Assembly: GCF_001592265.1 (NCBI RefSeq)
Contig: NZ_BCWP01000005.1
Span: forward strand, 62,001 to 126,000
Direction: 5' to 3'
DNA from: Curvibacter delicatus NBRC 14919
GTDB lineage: Bacteria > Pseudomonadota > Gammaproteobacteria > Burkholderiales > Burkholderiaceae_C
DNA length: 64,000 nucleotides
In this document: in pieces, positions 25,532 to 34,395 of the stretch
How the letters are laid out: each line of letters begins with the position of its first letter
Position numbering within the stretch: position 1 is the stretch's first letter
Translations under genes and position numbers: made by a program
The notes under the pieces: model-generated
What the model saw: only the letters and a program-made list of their open reading frames with translations
The model's database searches: none
Told to the model about the DNA's origin: nothing

Positions 25532-26317
25532 ATGTCCACCACCGAACCGTTGATTCTCTCCAGCTGCGATGCGCGGGGCGTTGTCACCCTGACGCTGAAC
25601 CGGCCGCAGGCCTTCAACGCCCTGTCCGAGGCCATGCTGACTGCGTTGCAGCAGGCCATCGAAGCCATCGCCCGCGACGACAGCGCACGCGTGCTGGTGA
25701 TCGCCGCCGCCGGCAAAGCCTTTTGCGCCGGCCATGACCTGAAGGAAATGCGCGCCGCGCCTTCGCTCGCCTATTACCAGGACCTGTTCGCGCAGTGCAG
25801 CAAGGTGATGCTGGCCCTGCAGCGCCTGCGTGTACCGGTGATTGCCCGCGTGCACGGCATTGCCACCGCGGCCGGCTGCCAGTTGGTCGCCATGTGCGAC
25901 CTGGCGGTGGCCGCCAGCGATGCGCGCTTTGCCGTCAGCGGCGTCAACCTGGGCCTGTTCTGCGCCACACCCAGCGTGGCGCTGTCGCGCAACCTGGGCC
26001 GCAAGGCCGCGTTCGAGATGCTGGTCACCGGCGAGTTCATCAGCGCCGAGCAGGCACGCGAGCAAGGGCTGGTGAACCGGGTGGCCGCGCCGGAGCAGCT
26101 CGATGCCGAAGTGGAGCGGCTGGCGGCTAGCATCGTCAGCAAGCCGCGCGTGGCGCTGGCCATGGGCAAGGAGCTGTTCTACCGCCAGCTGGAGTGCGGC
26201 ATCGAGGCCGCCTACCAGGCCGCCAGCCAGACCATGGCCTGCAACATGATGGACGACTGCGCGCTCGACGGCGTGCAGGCTTTCATCGACAAGCGTCCCG
26301 CCACCGGCCCACGGTGA
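25532..26317 (+). CDS. Crotonase-fold protein, ECHDC3-like enoyl-CoA hydratase homologue
   Basis: 261 residues. The CoA/oxyanion segments AGHDLKEM and HGIATAAGCQLVAMCD are clear. However, the catalytic glutamates of enoyl-CoA hydratase are missing: the first position is Q117 in AGCQL, and the second segment reads GLFCATPSVAL with no acid. The same changes are seen in ECHDC3 of animals as I recall it, so the reaction may differ from hydration. ATG 25532 has AGGAG ten bases upstream. It stands alone between two family A repeats and is convergent with purH. Confidence 0.75.
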   Translation: MSTTEPLILSSCDARGVVTLTLNRPQAFNALSEAMLTALQQAIEAIARDDSARVLVIAAAGKAFCAGHDLKEMRAAPSLAYYQDLFAQCSKVMLALQRLRVPVIARVHGIATAAGCQLVAMCDLAVAASDARFAVSGVNLGLFCATPSVALSRNLGRKAAFEMLVTGEFISAEQAREQGLVNRVAAPEQLDAEVERLAASIVSKPRVALAMGKELFYRQLECGIEAAYQAASQTMACNMMDDCALDGVQAFIDKRPATGPR

Positions 26318-26332
26318 CGCCCCAGAGGCGCT

Positions 26333-26420
26333 GCGGCCGAACGGCCGCCGCCCAAATTGCTACGAAATCAATAGCTGCCCCCGCAATAATGACGGGGGAG
26401 ACAGGCCAATTAGGCTTATG
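26333..26420. repeat. GC palindrome plus dispersed repeat family A copy between convergent genes
   Basis: A palindrome GCGGCCGAACGGCCGC (26333-26348) is followed by a family A copy from about 26354: ATTGCTACGAAATCAATAGC, then a 6-bp stem CCCCCG/CGGGGG (26378-26398) and AGGCCAATT. It fills the gap between the crotonase-like gene and purH, whose stop codons face each other, and may end both transcripts. Confidence 0.65.
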
Positions 26421-26424
26421 AATT

Positions 26425-28026
26425 TCAGTGACGGAAGTGGCGCACGCCGCTGAACACCATGGCCACACCGCGCTCGTTGGCAGCGTCGATCACTTCCTGG
26501 TCGCGCATCGAACCACCGGGCTGGATGACGCAGGTCGCACCGGCGTCCACCACCACGTCCAGGCCGTCGCGGAACGGGAAGAAGGCGTCGCTGGCCACCG
26601 CCGTGCCCTGCAACGTCAGGTTGGCGTGCTGGGCCTTGATGCTGGCGATGCGTGCCGAATCGAGGCGGCTCATCTGGCCGGCACCGACGCCCATGGTCAT
26701 GCCGTCCTTGCAGAAGACGATGGCATTGCTCTTGACGAACTTGGCGACCTTCCAGGCGAACAGCAGGTCGTCGAGCTGCTGCGGCGTCGGCGCCAGCTTG
26801 GTGACGACCTTGAGCTCGCTGCGCTGCAGCTCGTAGTTGTCGGCGGTCTGGATCAGCAGGCCGGAGCCGACACGCTTGACGTCGTGCGAGTTCAGGCCAC
26901 GCTCCCAGGCGGTCTTGCCGTCGCGCTGGATGCCGTCGAGTGAGATCTCCAGCACACGCACATTGGCCTTGGCCTTGAAGATGGCCAGTGCTTCCGGCGT
27001 GTAGGACGGCGCCATCAGCACCTCAACGAACTGCTTGCTCACGGCTTCGGCCGCCGCACCGTCCACCGGGCGGTTGAAGGCGATGATGCCGCCGAACGCC
27101 GAGGTCGGGTCGGTCTGGAAGGCCTTGCTGTAGGCCTCCAGCGCGTCCTTGCCCACCGCCACGCCGCAGGGGTTGGCGTGCTTGACGATCACGCAAGCCG
27201 GCACGTCGAAGCTCTTGACGCATTCCCAGGCGGCGTCGCCGTCGGCAATGTTGTTGTAGGAGAGTTCCTTGCCCTGCAACTGCTTGGCCGTCACCAGCGA
27301 GCCGGGGGCCGGGTACAGGTCGCGGTAGAAGGCGGCCTGCTGGTGCGGGTTCTCGCCGTAGCGCAGGTCCTGCAGCTTGACCAGGTTGCTGTTGGCCTGG
27401 GCCGAGAACGGCAGGCTCACCGGCGCGCCGGCCTGGGCGGTCGCCTCGAAGTCGATGGCAGACAGGTAGTTGCTGATGGCGGCGTCGTAGTTGGCAATGC
27501 GGTTGAACGCCGCCACCGACAGCGCAAACCGCAGCTTGTCCGACAACTTGCCGGCGGCTTTCAACTCGGCCAGCACGGCCGGGTACTGCGAGGCGTCGGT
27601 CAGCACGCCCACGTCCTGCCAGTTCTTGGCCGCGCTGCGCACCATGGCCGGGCCGCCGATGTCGATGTTCTCGATCGCGTCTTCCAGCGTGCAACCGGGC
27701 TTGGCCACCGTGGCTTCAAACGGGTAGAGGTTGACCACCAGCAGGTCGATGGTGTCGATGCCGTGCGTCTTCAGCGCGGCCATGTGCTCGGGCACGTCAC
27801 GGCGTGCCAGCAGGCCGCCGTGCACCTTGGGGTGCAGGGTCTTGACGCGGCCGTCCAGCATTTCGGGGAAAGCCGTGACTTCGGCCACCTCGGTCACGGG
27901 CAGGCCCTGCTCAGCCAGCAGCTTGGCGGTGCCGCCGGTGGAAATGAGCTTGACGCCCAGTGCGTGCAGCGCCTTGGCAAAGTCGACGATGCCGGTCTTG
28001 TCGGAAACGGAAATGAGTGCGTTCAT
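26425..28026 (-). CDS. purH: Bifunctional AICAR transformylase / IMP cyclohydrolase
   Basis: 533 residues, last two steps of IMP synthesis. The N-terminal cyclohydrolase domain (about 1-200) begins [18 protein letters not shown] and has ISTGGTAK and [12 protein letters not shown]. The C-terminal transformylase has [35 protein letters not shown] and FFPFRDGLD. It starts 10 bases after fis, so dusB, fis and purH appear to share one message. Confidence 0.95.
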   Translation of the reverse strand: MNALISVSDKTGIVDFAKALHALGVKLISTGGTAKLLAEQGLPVTEVAEVTAFPEMLDGRVKTLHPKVHGGLLARRDVPEHMAALKTHGIDTIDLLVVNLYPFEATVAKPGCTLEDAIENIDIGGPAMVRSAAKNWQDVGVLTDASQYPAVLAELKAAGKLSDKLRFALSVAAFNRIANYDAAISNYLSAIDFEATAQAGAPVSLPFSAQANSNLVKLQDLRYGENPHQQAAFYRDLYPAPGSLVTAKQLQGKELSYNNIADGDAAWECVKSFDVPACVIVKHANPCGVAVGKDALEAYSKAFQTDPTSAFGGIIAFNRPVDGAAAEAVSKQFVEVLMAPSYTPEALAIFKAKANVRVLEISLDGIQRDGKTAWERGLNSHDVKRVGSGLLIQTADNYELQRSELKVVTKLAPTPQQLDDLLFAWKVAKFVKSNAIVFCKDGMTMGVGAGQMSRLDSARIASIKAQHANLTLQGTAVASDAFFPFRDGLDVVVDAGATCVIQPGGSMRDQEVIDAANERGVAMVFSGVRHFRH

Positions 28027-28036
28027 GGTTGCTTGT

Positions 28037-28273
28037 TTACTTGATTAATTTATGTTCGACGAGTTTCTTGCGCAGGGTGTTGCGGTTCAGGCCCAGCCAT
28101 TGCGCGGCGCGCGACTGGTTGTGCTCGGCCTGCTGCATCACGACTTCCAGCATCGGTTTTTCGACGATGCGGACCATCATGTCGTACATGCCGTCCGGCT
28201 CGGTACCGCGCAAGTCCTTGAAATAGCCTTCCAGGCTGGTGCGCACGCATTCTTCGATATGTTTTTTGCTCAT
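28037..28273 (-). CDS. fis: Fis-family DNA-binding protein
   Basis: 78 residues. The C-terminal helix-turn-helix [20 protein letters not shown] is the Fis/NtrC-type motif, and the preceding helices ([16 protein letters not shown]) form the dimer core. It is shorter at the N-terminus than E. coli Fis, as usual in beta-proteobacteria. It probably bends DNA and modulates growth-linked genes. It lies 55 bases after dusB, the classical dusB-fis pairing. Confidence 0.93.
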   Translation of the reverse strand: MSKKHIEECVRTSLEGYFKDLRGTEPDGMYDMMVRIVEKPMLEVVMQQAEHNQSRAAQWLGLNRNTLRKKLVEHKLIK

Positions 28274-28328
28274 TCAATCACCTCCACGCTGCGCGCTCCG
28301 GTGGTCGCCCTGAGGGCGGTCCGTCGGC

Positions 28329-29381
28329 TCATGCGGTCAACTCCATGTGGTCTTCATCCTGGTCCTTCAAGGCATCCGCCACGGCCGCCGGCATGCGGTC
28401 CATGTGGACGCCCAGTTCATCAAAATAGTCCGCCACCGCCCGCACCTGCGCGGCACAGTCTTCCAGCGCATTCATGCGGGTACGGAAGGCCTCGCCGCCG
28501 GGCAGCGTCTTGACATACCAGCCGATGTGCTTGCGCGCACTGCGCACACCGGTGTACTCGCCATACAGCGCGTAGTGGTCCTGCAGGTGCTCCAGCAGCA
28601 GGCGCTTGACCTCGGCCACCAGTGGCGGTGCAAGATGCGTGCCGGTGGCCAGGAAGTGGCCGATCTCGCGGAAGATCCACGGCCGGCCCTGGGCCGCGCG
28701 GCCGATCATCACGGCATCGGCCCGGGTGTAGGCCAGCACGTCGCGGGCCTTCTCGGGCGAGTTGATGTCGCCATTGGCCACCACCGGCACCCGCAGCGCG
28801 GCCTTCACGGCCGCAATGGTGTCGTACTCGGCCGCGCCACCGTAGCCCTGCTCGCGCGTGCGCCCATGCACCGTGACCATCTGCACGCCGGCGCTCTCCG
28901 CGGCGCGCGCCAGTACCACCGCATTCTTGTGCGACTGGCACCAGCCGGTGCGCATCTTGAGCGTGACCGGCACATTGTGGGATGCGCAGGCGGCCACCAC
29001 GGCTTCCACGATCTGCAGCGCCAGCGTCTCGTCCTGCATCAGGGCCGAACCGGCCCATTTGTTGCAGACCTTCTTGGCCGGGCAGCCCATGTTGATGTCG
29101 ATGATCTGCGCGCCGCGGTCGATGTTGTAGGCGGCCGCCTCGGCCATCATGGGGGCGTCGGTGCCGGCAATCTGCACGGCAATCGGACCGGCCTCGCCCT
29201 CATGGTTGGCGCGGCGCGAGGTCTTGAGGCTGTTCCACAAGTCCTTGCGCGACGTCACCATCTCGCTCACCGCATAACCGGCCCCCAGCGCCTTGCACAG
29301 CTGGCGGAACGGCCGGTCCGTCACCCCGGCCATCGGGGCCGCGAACAGGGCATTCGGCAATTCGAAGGAACCGATGTTCAT
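28329..29381 (-). CDS. dusB: tRNA-dihydrouridine synthase B
   Basis: 350 residues, FMN-dependent TIM barrel that reduces specific uridines in the tRNA D-loop. APMAGVTDRPFRQL opens the barrel, the catalytic cysteine is C106 in NMGCPAKKVCNKWAGSAL (second cysteine), and VPVTLKMRTGW, VHGRTREQGY and VVANGDI follow. It is the first gene before fis and purH. Its leader carries a hairpin with a T run about 30 bases upstream of the start, described separately. Confidence 0.94.
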   Translation of the reverse strand: MNIGSFELPNALFAAPMAGVTDRPFRQLCKALGAGYAVSEMVTSRKDLWNSLKTSRRANHEGEAGPIAVQIAGTDAPMMAEAAAYNIDRGAQIIDINMGCPAKKVCNKWAGSALMQDETLALQIVEAVVAACASHNVPVTLKMRTGWCQSHKNAVVLARAAESAGVQMVTVHGRTREQGYGGAAEYDTIAAVKAALRVPVVANGDINSPEKARDVLAYTRADAVMIGRAAQGRPWIFREIGHFLATGTHLAPPLVAEVKRLLLEHLQDHYALYGEYTGVRSARKHIGWYVKTLPGGEAFRTRMNALEDCAAQVRAVADYFDELGVHMDRMPAAVADALKDQDEDHMELTA

Positions 29382-29410
29382 GCTGAGGGAAGGGGTACGT
29401 GGACTGGAAT

Positions 29411-29439
29411 AAAAAAACGCTGCCGAAAAATGAGGCAGC
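29411..29439 (-). terminator. Intrinsic terminator in the dusB-fis-purH leader
   Basis: On the minus strand GCTGCC and GGCAGC (6-bp stem, 9-base loop) are followed by G and seven T. A -10-like TAGAAT lies upstream at 29453-29458 on the same strand, so a transcript starting there would meet this terminator about 30 bases before dusB. It could be an attenuator, or a stop for antisense read-through from the operon ending at 30004. Confidence 0.65.
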
Positions 29440-29529
29440 AGTCGGGTCGCGTATTCTAGCTGCTCAAAATTTCAGCAATTGAAATACGCGCCCATGGCGT
29501 GCGATGTCCTGCCTATACTCGGGCTGCCC

Positions 29530-30000
29530 ATGGACGCCTGGATCACTCACCTGCTCGCACTGCTGGCCCTGCCGCAATATGGCCTGAGCACCTTGTTCGT
29601 GGTCGCGTTTGTCTCCGCCACGCTGCTGCCAATGGCCTCGGAGCCGGCGCTGTTCGGCCTGCTCAAGCTCAACCCCGAGCTGTTCTGGACGGCCATCCTG
29701 GTGGCCACGGCCGGCAATGCCCTGGGCGGCGCCCTGAACTGGGTCGTCGGCCTGGAGTCACACCGCATCCTGGACAAGTACCGCCATTCCGCCACCCATC
29801 TGCGCGCGCTCGACTGGCTGGAACGCATCGGCCCCCGGGCCTGCCTGCTGAGCTGGCTGCCGCTCATCGGCGACCCGCTGTGCGCCGTGGCCGGCTGGCT
29901 CAAGCTGCCGTTCTGGCCTTGCCTGCTCTACATGGTCATCGGCAAGCTCGCACGCTACCTCGTGATGACAGTGGCCCTGCTGTGGGTCTTCCCGTCCTGA
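29530..30000 (+). CDS. YqaA/DedA-like small membrane protein
   Basis: About 156 residues with four or so hydrophobic segments. FVVAFVSATLLPMASEPALF, GNALGGALNWVVG and LSWLPLIGDPLCAVAGWLKL are the re-entrant-loop features of the YqaA branch of the SNARE-associated/DedA superfamily. Relatives act in membrane homeostasis, and the substrate here is unknown. The start is uncertain: ATG 29530 fits the family, while ATG 29494 and TTG 29479 are also in frame. It is divergent from dusB and convergent with the gene ending at 30004. Confidence 0.72.
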   Translation: MDAWITHLLALLALPQYGLSTLFVVAFVSATLLPMASEPALFGLLKLNPELFWTAILVATAGNALGGALNWVVGLESHRILDKYRHSATHLRALDWLERIGPRACLLSWLPLIGDPLCAVAGWLKLPFWPCLLYMVIGKLARYLVMTVALLWVFPS

Positions 30001-30003
30001 ACC

Positions 30004-31023
30004 TCAGTTCAAGGTTCCCGCCGCACGCGCAGCCGCCTCGTACACCGCGGGCAAACGATAACCGCGCCGCGCCAGCCGTTCGGTTTGCATCGCAACGACA
30101 AACGCCTGCCCCAGCACCACCGGCAATTCAGACGGGGAACGCCCCTGCAGCAGCGCCGCCGTCAGCCGGCCTGCCGTCTGCCCCTGCTCATGGGCCGAGG
30201 AGGCGATGGCCAGACTGCCGCCATCCGGCACAAACCCGTTCTTGCTTGCCAGCGGCAAGGCCTTGCTGTGGGCTTCGGTCCAGGCCATCACCTCGGCCGG
30301 GGGCACCGACTTGCTGCCGCCGGCCACCCGGTGCAGGCCCTGGTAGCCGGTGATGAACAGGACATCCGCCTTCTGGCCCAACGCGGCCACCCGGTCCTGC
30401 CAGGCGGGGTAGTTGTCCACCTGCTCACATGGCAACAGCGTGTGGGGGGCCCAGTCGTGCGCCACCAGCTGTGGCACTTCCAGCAAGGCCTGCGCGCGTG
30501 CATCGCCCAGGCAGGCCATGGTCAGCGGCTTGCCGTGGCCGAGCTGCGTCAGCGCCTCGCGCAAGGCCTCCACCGGAATGCGCTCCAGGACCCCGGTGGT
30601 GTTGCTGGCCGTGTCGAAGCCATACGCAACCGGCTCGGCATTGATGCCGGCAAACACGATGCGAAGGCCCGGCCGGTTCAGCAAGGCCGGCGTCACCAGC
30701 TTGGCGGCGATGTCATCGAACACAACCAGGACATCGGGCTCGAAGGCCTCCACAGCGCGTTGTGCCGAGGCGGCGGCCGTTTCCATGTGCTGCTCGCTGG
30801 GTGCGCCCCCCAGGCGCATGTAGTGCCAGCGCGTCAGCACGGAGCGGGGGTAGGCTTTGAGCTCCTTGCGGTAGCTGCGGTCCAGCGCCTGCGTCCAGCC
30901 GAAATCCTCGTCGTAGGTGTGGATGACCAGCACCCGCGGACTGGCGACATTGAAGTACAGCACCAGGCACAAGGACAGCAGCAGAAAGACACCGACGAGC
31001 AGGGCAGCAAGGCTTTTTTTCAT
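30004..31023 (-). CDS. Membrane-anchored ABC-type substrate-binding-like protein
   Basis: 339 residues. An N-terminal membrane helix (4-25, SLAALLVGVFLLLSLCLVLYF) keeps the domain in the periplasm, probably anchored. The rest resembles the type I periplasmic-binding fold of the ABC_sub_bind family: RVLVIHTYDEDFGWTQ, EPDVLVVFDDIAAKLV, LRIVFAGINAEPVAYGFD, NTTGVLERIP and the closing RRGYRLPA. No ABC permease or ATPase is near. It overlaps the upstream transporter gene by ATGA, so the two are co-translated and likely function together. The ligand is unknown. Confidence 0.7.
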   Translation of the reverse strand: MKKSLAALLVGVFLLLSLCLVLYFNVASPRVLVIHTYDEDFGWTQALDRSYRKELKAYPRSVLTRWHYMRLGGAPSEQHMETAAASAQRAVEAFEPDVLVVFDDIAAKLVTPALLNRPGLRIVFAGINAEPVAYGFDTASNTTGVLERIPVEALREALTQLGHGKPLTMACLGDARAQALLEVPQLVAHDWAPHTLLPCEQVDNYPAWQDRVAALGQKADVLFITGYQGLHRVAGGSKSVPPAEVMAWTEAHSKALPLASKNGFVPDGGSLAIASSAHEQGQTAGRLTAALLQGRSPSELPVVLGQAFVVAMQTERLARRGYRLPAVYEAAARAAGTLN

Positions 31024-32882
31024 ACCAGATCCAGCGCATCCCAATAGGGAATGGAGAGTCCGACCGCCAGTACACGCAAGGCACATGACGCCAGGTTGAA
31101 GCGGAGGAACAGCGGCTCGTTGAACATGCGGCCTTTGCCGTCCACCACCCGCAACTGCGTGTAGGTACTGCTCTGGTAAGGGAAAAACCAGAGATCGGAA
31201 AACATCGCCGCCAGAAAACCGATGAGCCAGGGGTTGATGCCGGTTGCCGCGGCCAGCGGCATGAGCAGAATGGCCGACACCACCATGCCGGCCGTGATGG
31301 GCAAGGCCAGGCGGACCACCAGCACCACCCCTAGCTCGAGCAAGACCAGCCGGATGATGTCGTGCTGCAGCAGGTCGGCCATGCCGTCGATCCACGGCTT
31401 GATCTGGTCCACCAGATGCAGATGCTCCATCACACCCGTCAAGCCCTGCAACGACAGCAGGAAGAACACCATCGGCCAGTCCACGTAGTTCTGGAAATTC
31501 TTCTTGCTGACCAGGCCATACAGCAACAAGGCCACCAGGATGAAGCCCCCCACCCATGGCAAGGGGATGTGGTGCCAGGACACCCCGGCAGCCCCCAGCA
31601 CCAGCAGGGCCAGCGCCATCAGGGTAAAGCGTTCCTCTGCACCCAAAGGCCCCAGCAGGGCCAGTTGCTGCCGCACCTGATCCTTGGAAGCCGGCAAGGC
31701 CTGGCCCGGGCCGAAGAACAGGCGGTCCAGCACGAAATGCCCGCCCGTGACCACCATCGCACAGACCAAGGCGGCCACAAACCAGAACAACCCCTGGAAC
31801 TCGTCCTGCAGCTGCGTCGGCAACATGGCAAACACGATCAGGTTGGAGCTCTTGCTGGTCAGGAACATGGGCGACATGTTCATCGCACCCGCATAGGTGG
31901 CGGCCGCCAGCCGGGTGTGCGCCTGACTGCCCGGCTGGACCCCGCCGGCGCTGCAGAAATCACGGTACAGCGGCAGCACCAGCGCCATGCGCGAATTGCT
32001 GGACGGCATGATGGGCGACAAGGCGTAACCGGAAGCCACCAGGGCAAAACCATGCCAGAACGGCGTGTCCGGCAACAGCACGCGCATCCACAGGATCAGG
32101 CGGTACGACAACCCGGAAGCCACCAGCACCCCGCCCAGCACGTACACCGCAACGAACAGGATCAGCCCACTGGAGGCAAAGCCGGACAACACCACATGGG
32201 CCGGCGCCAGGTCCACCAGCAGCATGGCCGCCATGGCGAACAGGGGCGGCACGAATTCGTCCACCAGCGAAAACATCCACATCGCAACCGTGGCCGACAG
32301 GATGGCCAGGAACAGCATGTTCGGCAAGGCCCACCCCTGGTGGATGCCCAACGCCAGCAGAAGCAGGGGCAGGAACAAGGCACAGCCCCAGCCCCAGACT
32401 TCGCGCCGCGATGTGCGCGCCGGCTGGCCAGCAACCACGGTGGTCGGCTCCGGCACGGAAGTGCCGCTGAGGCCGGACAGAAGCGCCCGCTGCGCCGCCG
32501 GGGCCAGCGCCGGCATCTCGGCCAGCACATCCAGCAAGGCGCGCTTCGACAGCACGATCAGCACCGTGTCAGCGGCCACGCTGGCGTCACGCACATACGT
32601 CGGCGCCCCGGCCAACACTTCCTCGCCCACCAGGGTGGCTGAAGACCCCATCGCCCCAGACGGCGCCTGCACCACCAGCTCGCCTTGCAACACCAGCAGC
32701 AACTCGGCGGCCGGGGCACCCGCCTGCACAACACGCTGACCGGCGGCTACATGCCGGAGCTCGACCGCCCCCAACAGCCGTGCCAAGGCCCGGCCAGACA
32801 GGCCGGCAAAAAGAGGCTCGGCCTGAATTCGGGCGGTAACCGTGGCAACAGGGGGCTCTGGCAACTCGGATGGCGGATTCAT
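31020..32882 (-). CDS. Cyclic-nucleotide-binding domain fused to an SLC13/DASS-type anion permease
   Basis: 620 residues. Residues about 20-135 form a CNMP-binding domain with a near-complete phosphate cassette: GEEVLAG and R98 in VRDASVAA. A soluble linker leads at about 165 to a membrane domain with 11-12 helices. SPIMPSSNSRMALVLPL is the first SNT-like loop of SLC13 dicarboxylate/sulfate carriers, and LALPITAGMVVSAILLMPL the symmetry-related one. It may be a Na+-coupled anion carrier gated by a nucleotide; that is inference. ATG 32882 is chosen over an upstream TTG. Confidence 0.75.
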   Translation of the reverse strand: MNPPSELPEPPVATVTARIQAEPLFAGLSGRALARLLGAVELRHVAAGQRVVQAGAPAAELLLVLQGELVVQAPSGAMGSSATLVGEEVLAGAPTYVRDASVAADTVLIVLSKRALLDVLAEMPALAPAAQRALLSGLSGTSVPEPTTVVAGQPARTSRREVWGWGCALFLPLLLLALGIHQGWALPNMLFLAILSATVAMWMFSLVDEFVPPLFAMAAMLLVDLAPAHVVLSGFASSGLILFVAVYVLGGVLVASGLSYRLILWMRVLLPDTPFWHGFALVASGYALSPIMPSSNSRMALVLPLYRDFCSAGGVQPGSQAHTRLAAATYAGAMNMSPMFLTSKSSNLIVFAMLPTQLQDEFQGLFWFVAALVCAMVVTGGHFVLDRLFFGPGQALPASKDQVRQQLALLGPLGAEERFTLMALALLVLGAAGVSWHHIPLPWVGGFILVALLLYGLVSKKNFQNYVDWPMVFFLLSLQGLTGVMEHLHLVDQIKPWIDGMADLLQHDIIRLVLLELGVVLVVRLALPITAGMVVSAILLMPLAAATGINPWLIGFLAAMFSDLWFFPYQSSTYTQLRVVDGKGRMFNEPLFLRFNLASCALRVLAVGLSIPYWDALDLV

Positions 32883-32942
32883 GGTCGGAACAAAAGACAG
32901 ATGGAAAAATTCTAAGGGCGGCGCGACCGGCGCCAGAAACGA

Positions 32943-32967
32943 CAACGGCCAGCATGGCTGGCCGTTG
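32943..32967. terminator. Hairpin between ychF and the CNMP-SLC13 gene
   Basis: Perfect 11-bp inverted repeat CAACGGCCAGC / GCTGGCCGTTG with an ATG loop. On the minus strand it follows ychF by 45 bases and is trailed by a short TTTC, so it is a likely ychF terminator, and would separate ychF from the next operon. Confidence 0.65.
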
Positions 32968-33011
32968 CGGCAACTACATCCAGGGCGGAAGGCACTGGAA
33001 CAGGTGATTCA

Positions 33012-34106
33012 TCAGACGTTGAACAGGAAGTTCATCACGTCGCCGTCCTTGACGACGTACTCCTTGCCTTCGCTGCGCATCTTGCCCGCATCCTTGGCAC
33101 CCTGCTCACCATTGCAGGCGATGAAATCCTCGAAGGCAATGGTCTGCGCGCGGATGAAGCCGCGCTCGAAGTCGCCGTGGATCACGCCGGCCGCCTGCGG
33201 CGCGGTGTCGCCAATGTGGATGGTCCAGGCACGCACCTCCTTCACGCCGGCGGTGAAGTAGGTCTGCAGGCCCAGCAGCTTGAAGGCGGCACGGATCAGG
33301 CGATTCAGGCCCGGCTCGTCCTGTCCCATCTCGGACAGGAACAGCTCGCGGTCTTCGTCGCTCATGTCGGCCATGTCGGCTTCCATCTTGGCGCAGATGG
33401 CCACCACCGGGGCATTCTGCGTGGCAGCGTAGTCTTTCAGGCGATCCAGGAACGGGTTGTTCTCGAAACCGGTCTCGCTCACATTGCCGACGAACATTGC
33501 CGGCTTGGCGGTGATCAGGCACAGCGGCTTGAGCAGGGCCTGGTCTTCCTTGCTGAACTCCAGCGTGCGCACCGGTTTGCCTTCGTTGAGCGCGGCCTGC
33601 ACGCGGGTGAGGATCTGCACCAGCTTGGCGGCCTCCTTGTCGTTGCCCGACTTGGACGCCTTGGTGTAACGCACCAGCGACTTGTCCACCGTGCCGAGGT
33701 CGGCCAGGCAGAGTTCGGTCTGGATCACTTCGATGTCGGCGATCGGGTCGACCCGACCAGCCACGTGGATCACGTTGTCGTCCTCGAAGCAGCGCACCAC
33801 ATTGACGATGGCATCGGTTTCACGGATGTGCGCCAGGAACTGGTTGCCCAGGCCCTCACCCTGGCTGGCACCCGCCACCAGCCCGGCAATGTCGACGAAT
33901 TCGACGATGGCCGGCACGATGCGTTCGGGATGGATGATCTTCGCCAACTCGTTCAGCCGCGGATCAGGCACCTCAACGATGCCCACGTTGGGCTCGATGG
34001 TGCAGAAGGGGTAGTTCTCCGCCGCAATGCCCGCCTTGGTCAGGGCGTTGAACAGGGTGGATTTACCGACATTGGGCAGGCCGACGATGCCGCACTTGAG
34101 GCTCAT
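33012..34106 (-). CDS. ychF: Redox-regulated ATPase YchF (Obg family)
   Basis: 364 residues. The P-loop GLPNVGKST is at 9-17, switch [22 protein letters not shown] follows, and the adenine-selective motif replaces the NKxD of true GTPases. A coiled helical insertion and a C-terminal TGS domain ([28 protein letters not shown]) complete the family layout. It binds ribosomes and affects stress responses. It begins with MSLKCGIVG and the usual pth gene is not adjacent. Confidence 0.95.
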   Translation of the reverse strand: MSLKCGIVGLPNVGKSTLFNALTKAGIAAENYPFCTIEPNVGIVEVPDPRLNELAKIIHPERIVPAIVEFVDIAGLVAGASQGEGLGNQFLAHIRETDAIVNVVRCFEDDNVIHVAGRVDPIADIEVIQTELCLADLGTVDKSLVRYTKASKSGNDKEAAKLVQILTRVQAALNEGKPVRTLEFSKEDQALLKPLCLITAKPAMFVGNVSETGFENNPFLDRLKDYAATQNAPVVAICAKMEADMADMSDEDRELFLSEMGQDEPGLNRLIRAAFKLLGLQTYFTAGVKEVRAWTIHIGDTAPQAAGVIHGDFERGFIRAQTIAFEDFIACNGEQGAKDAGKMRSEGKEYVVKDGDVMNFLFNV

Positions 34107-34395
34107 GGAAATTCCTTAGAAATCATCAAACGATCGAAGCTGGGAGTGCGTGATCGAGGTGCCCGATCCACGCCAGGGGCACGATGCCCCGGCTCGATCA
34201 ACCCGGGCCAGGACAAGGCATTTCTGCAACGTTTGTCCTTGATCGACCCGGAAAACTGAGCCAATTGTACTGATCAGCGGATCCGTGCCGCATCACCCGG
34301 CCGCAAACACCGGGCCTGCCTTTCGGTTCTTCAGCCGCCATAGACTATCGTCAGATCTGGATCCCAATCACCCCGAGCCACCAACAAACCCCGTC
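34107..34395. other. Structured non-coding gap between ychF and the Bug-protein gene
   Basis: About 290 bases without a supported gene. It contains several inverted repeats: GATCGAG with CTCGATC, GGGGCA with TGCCCC between them, and GGACAA with TTGTCC. These are in the ychF-proximal half. No T tract, riboswitch pattern or tRNA was recognised. It must contain the divergent promoters. Confidence 0.45.

Noticed and set aside
28274-28328. Further family B repeat between dusB and fis
   Set aside because: GTCGCCCTGAGGGCGGTCCG has a similar look, but only one block matches; not enough to assign.
31024-31557. N-terminal extension of the binding-protein frame
   Set aside because: Falls inside the SLC13-domain gene in another frame; the ATGA overlap and the membrane helix fix the start at 31023.
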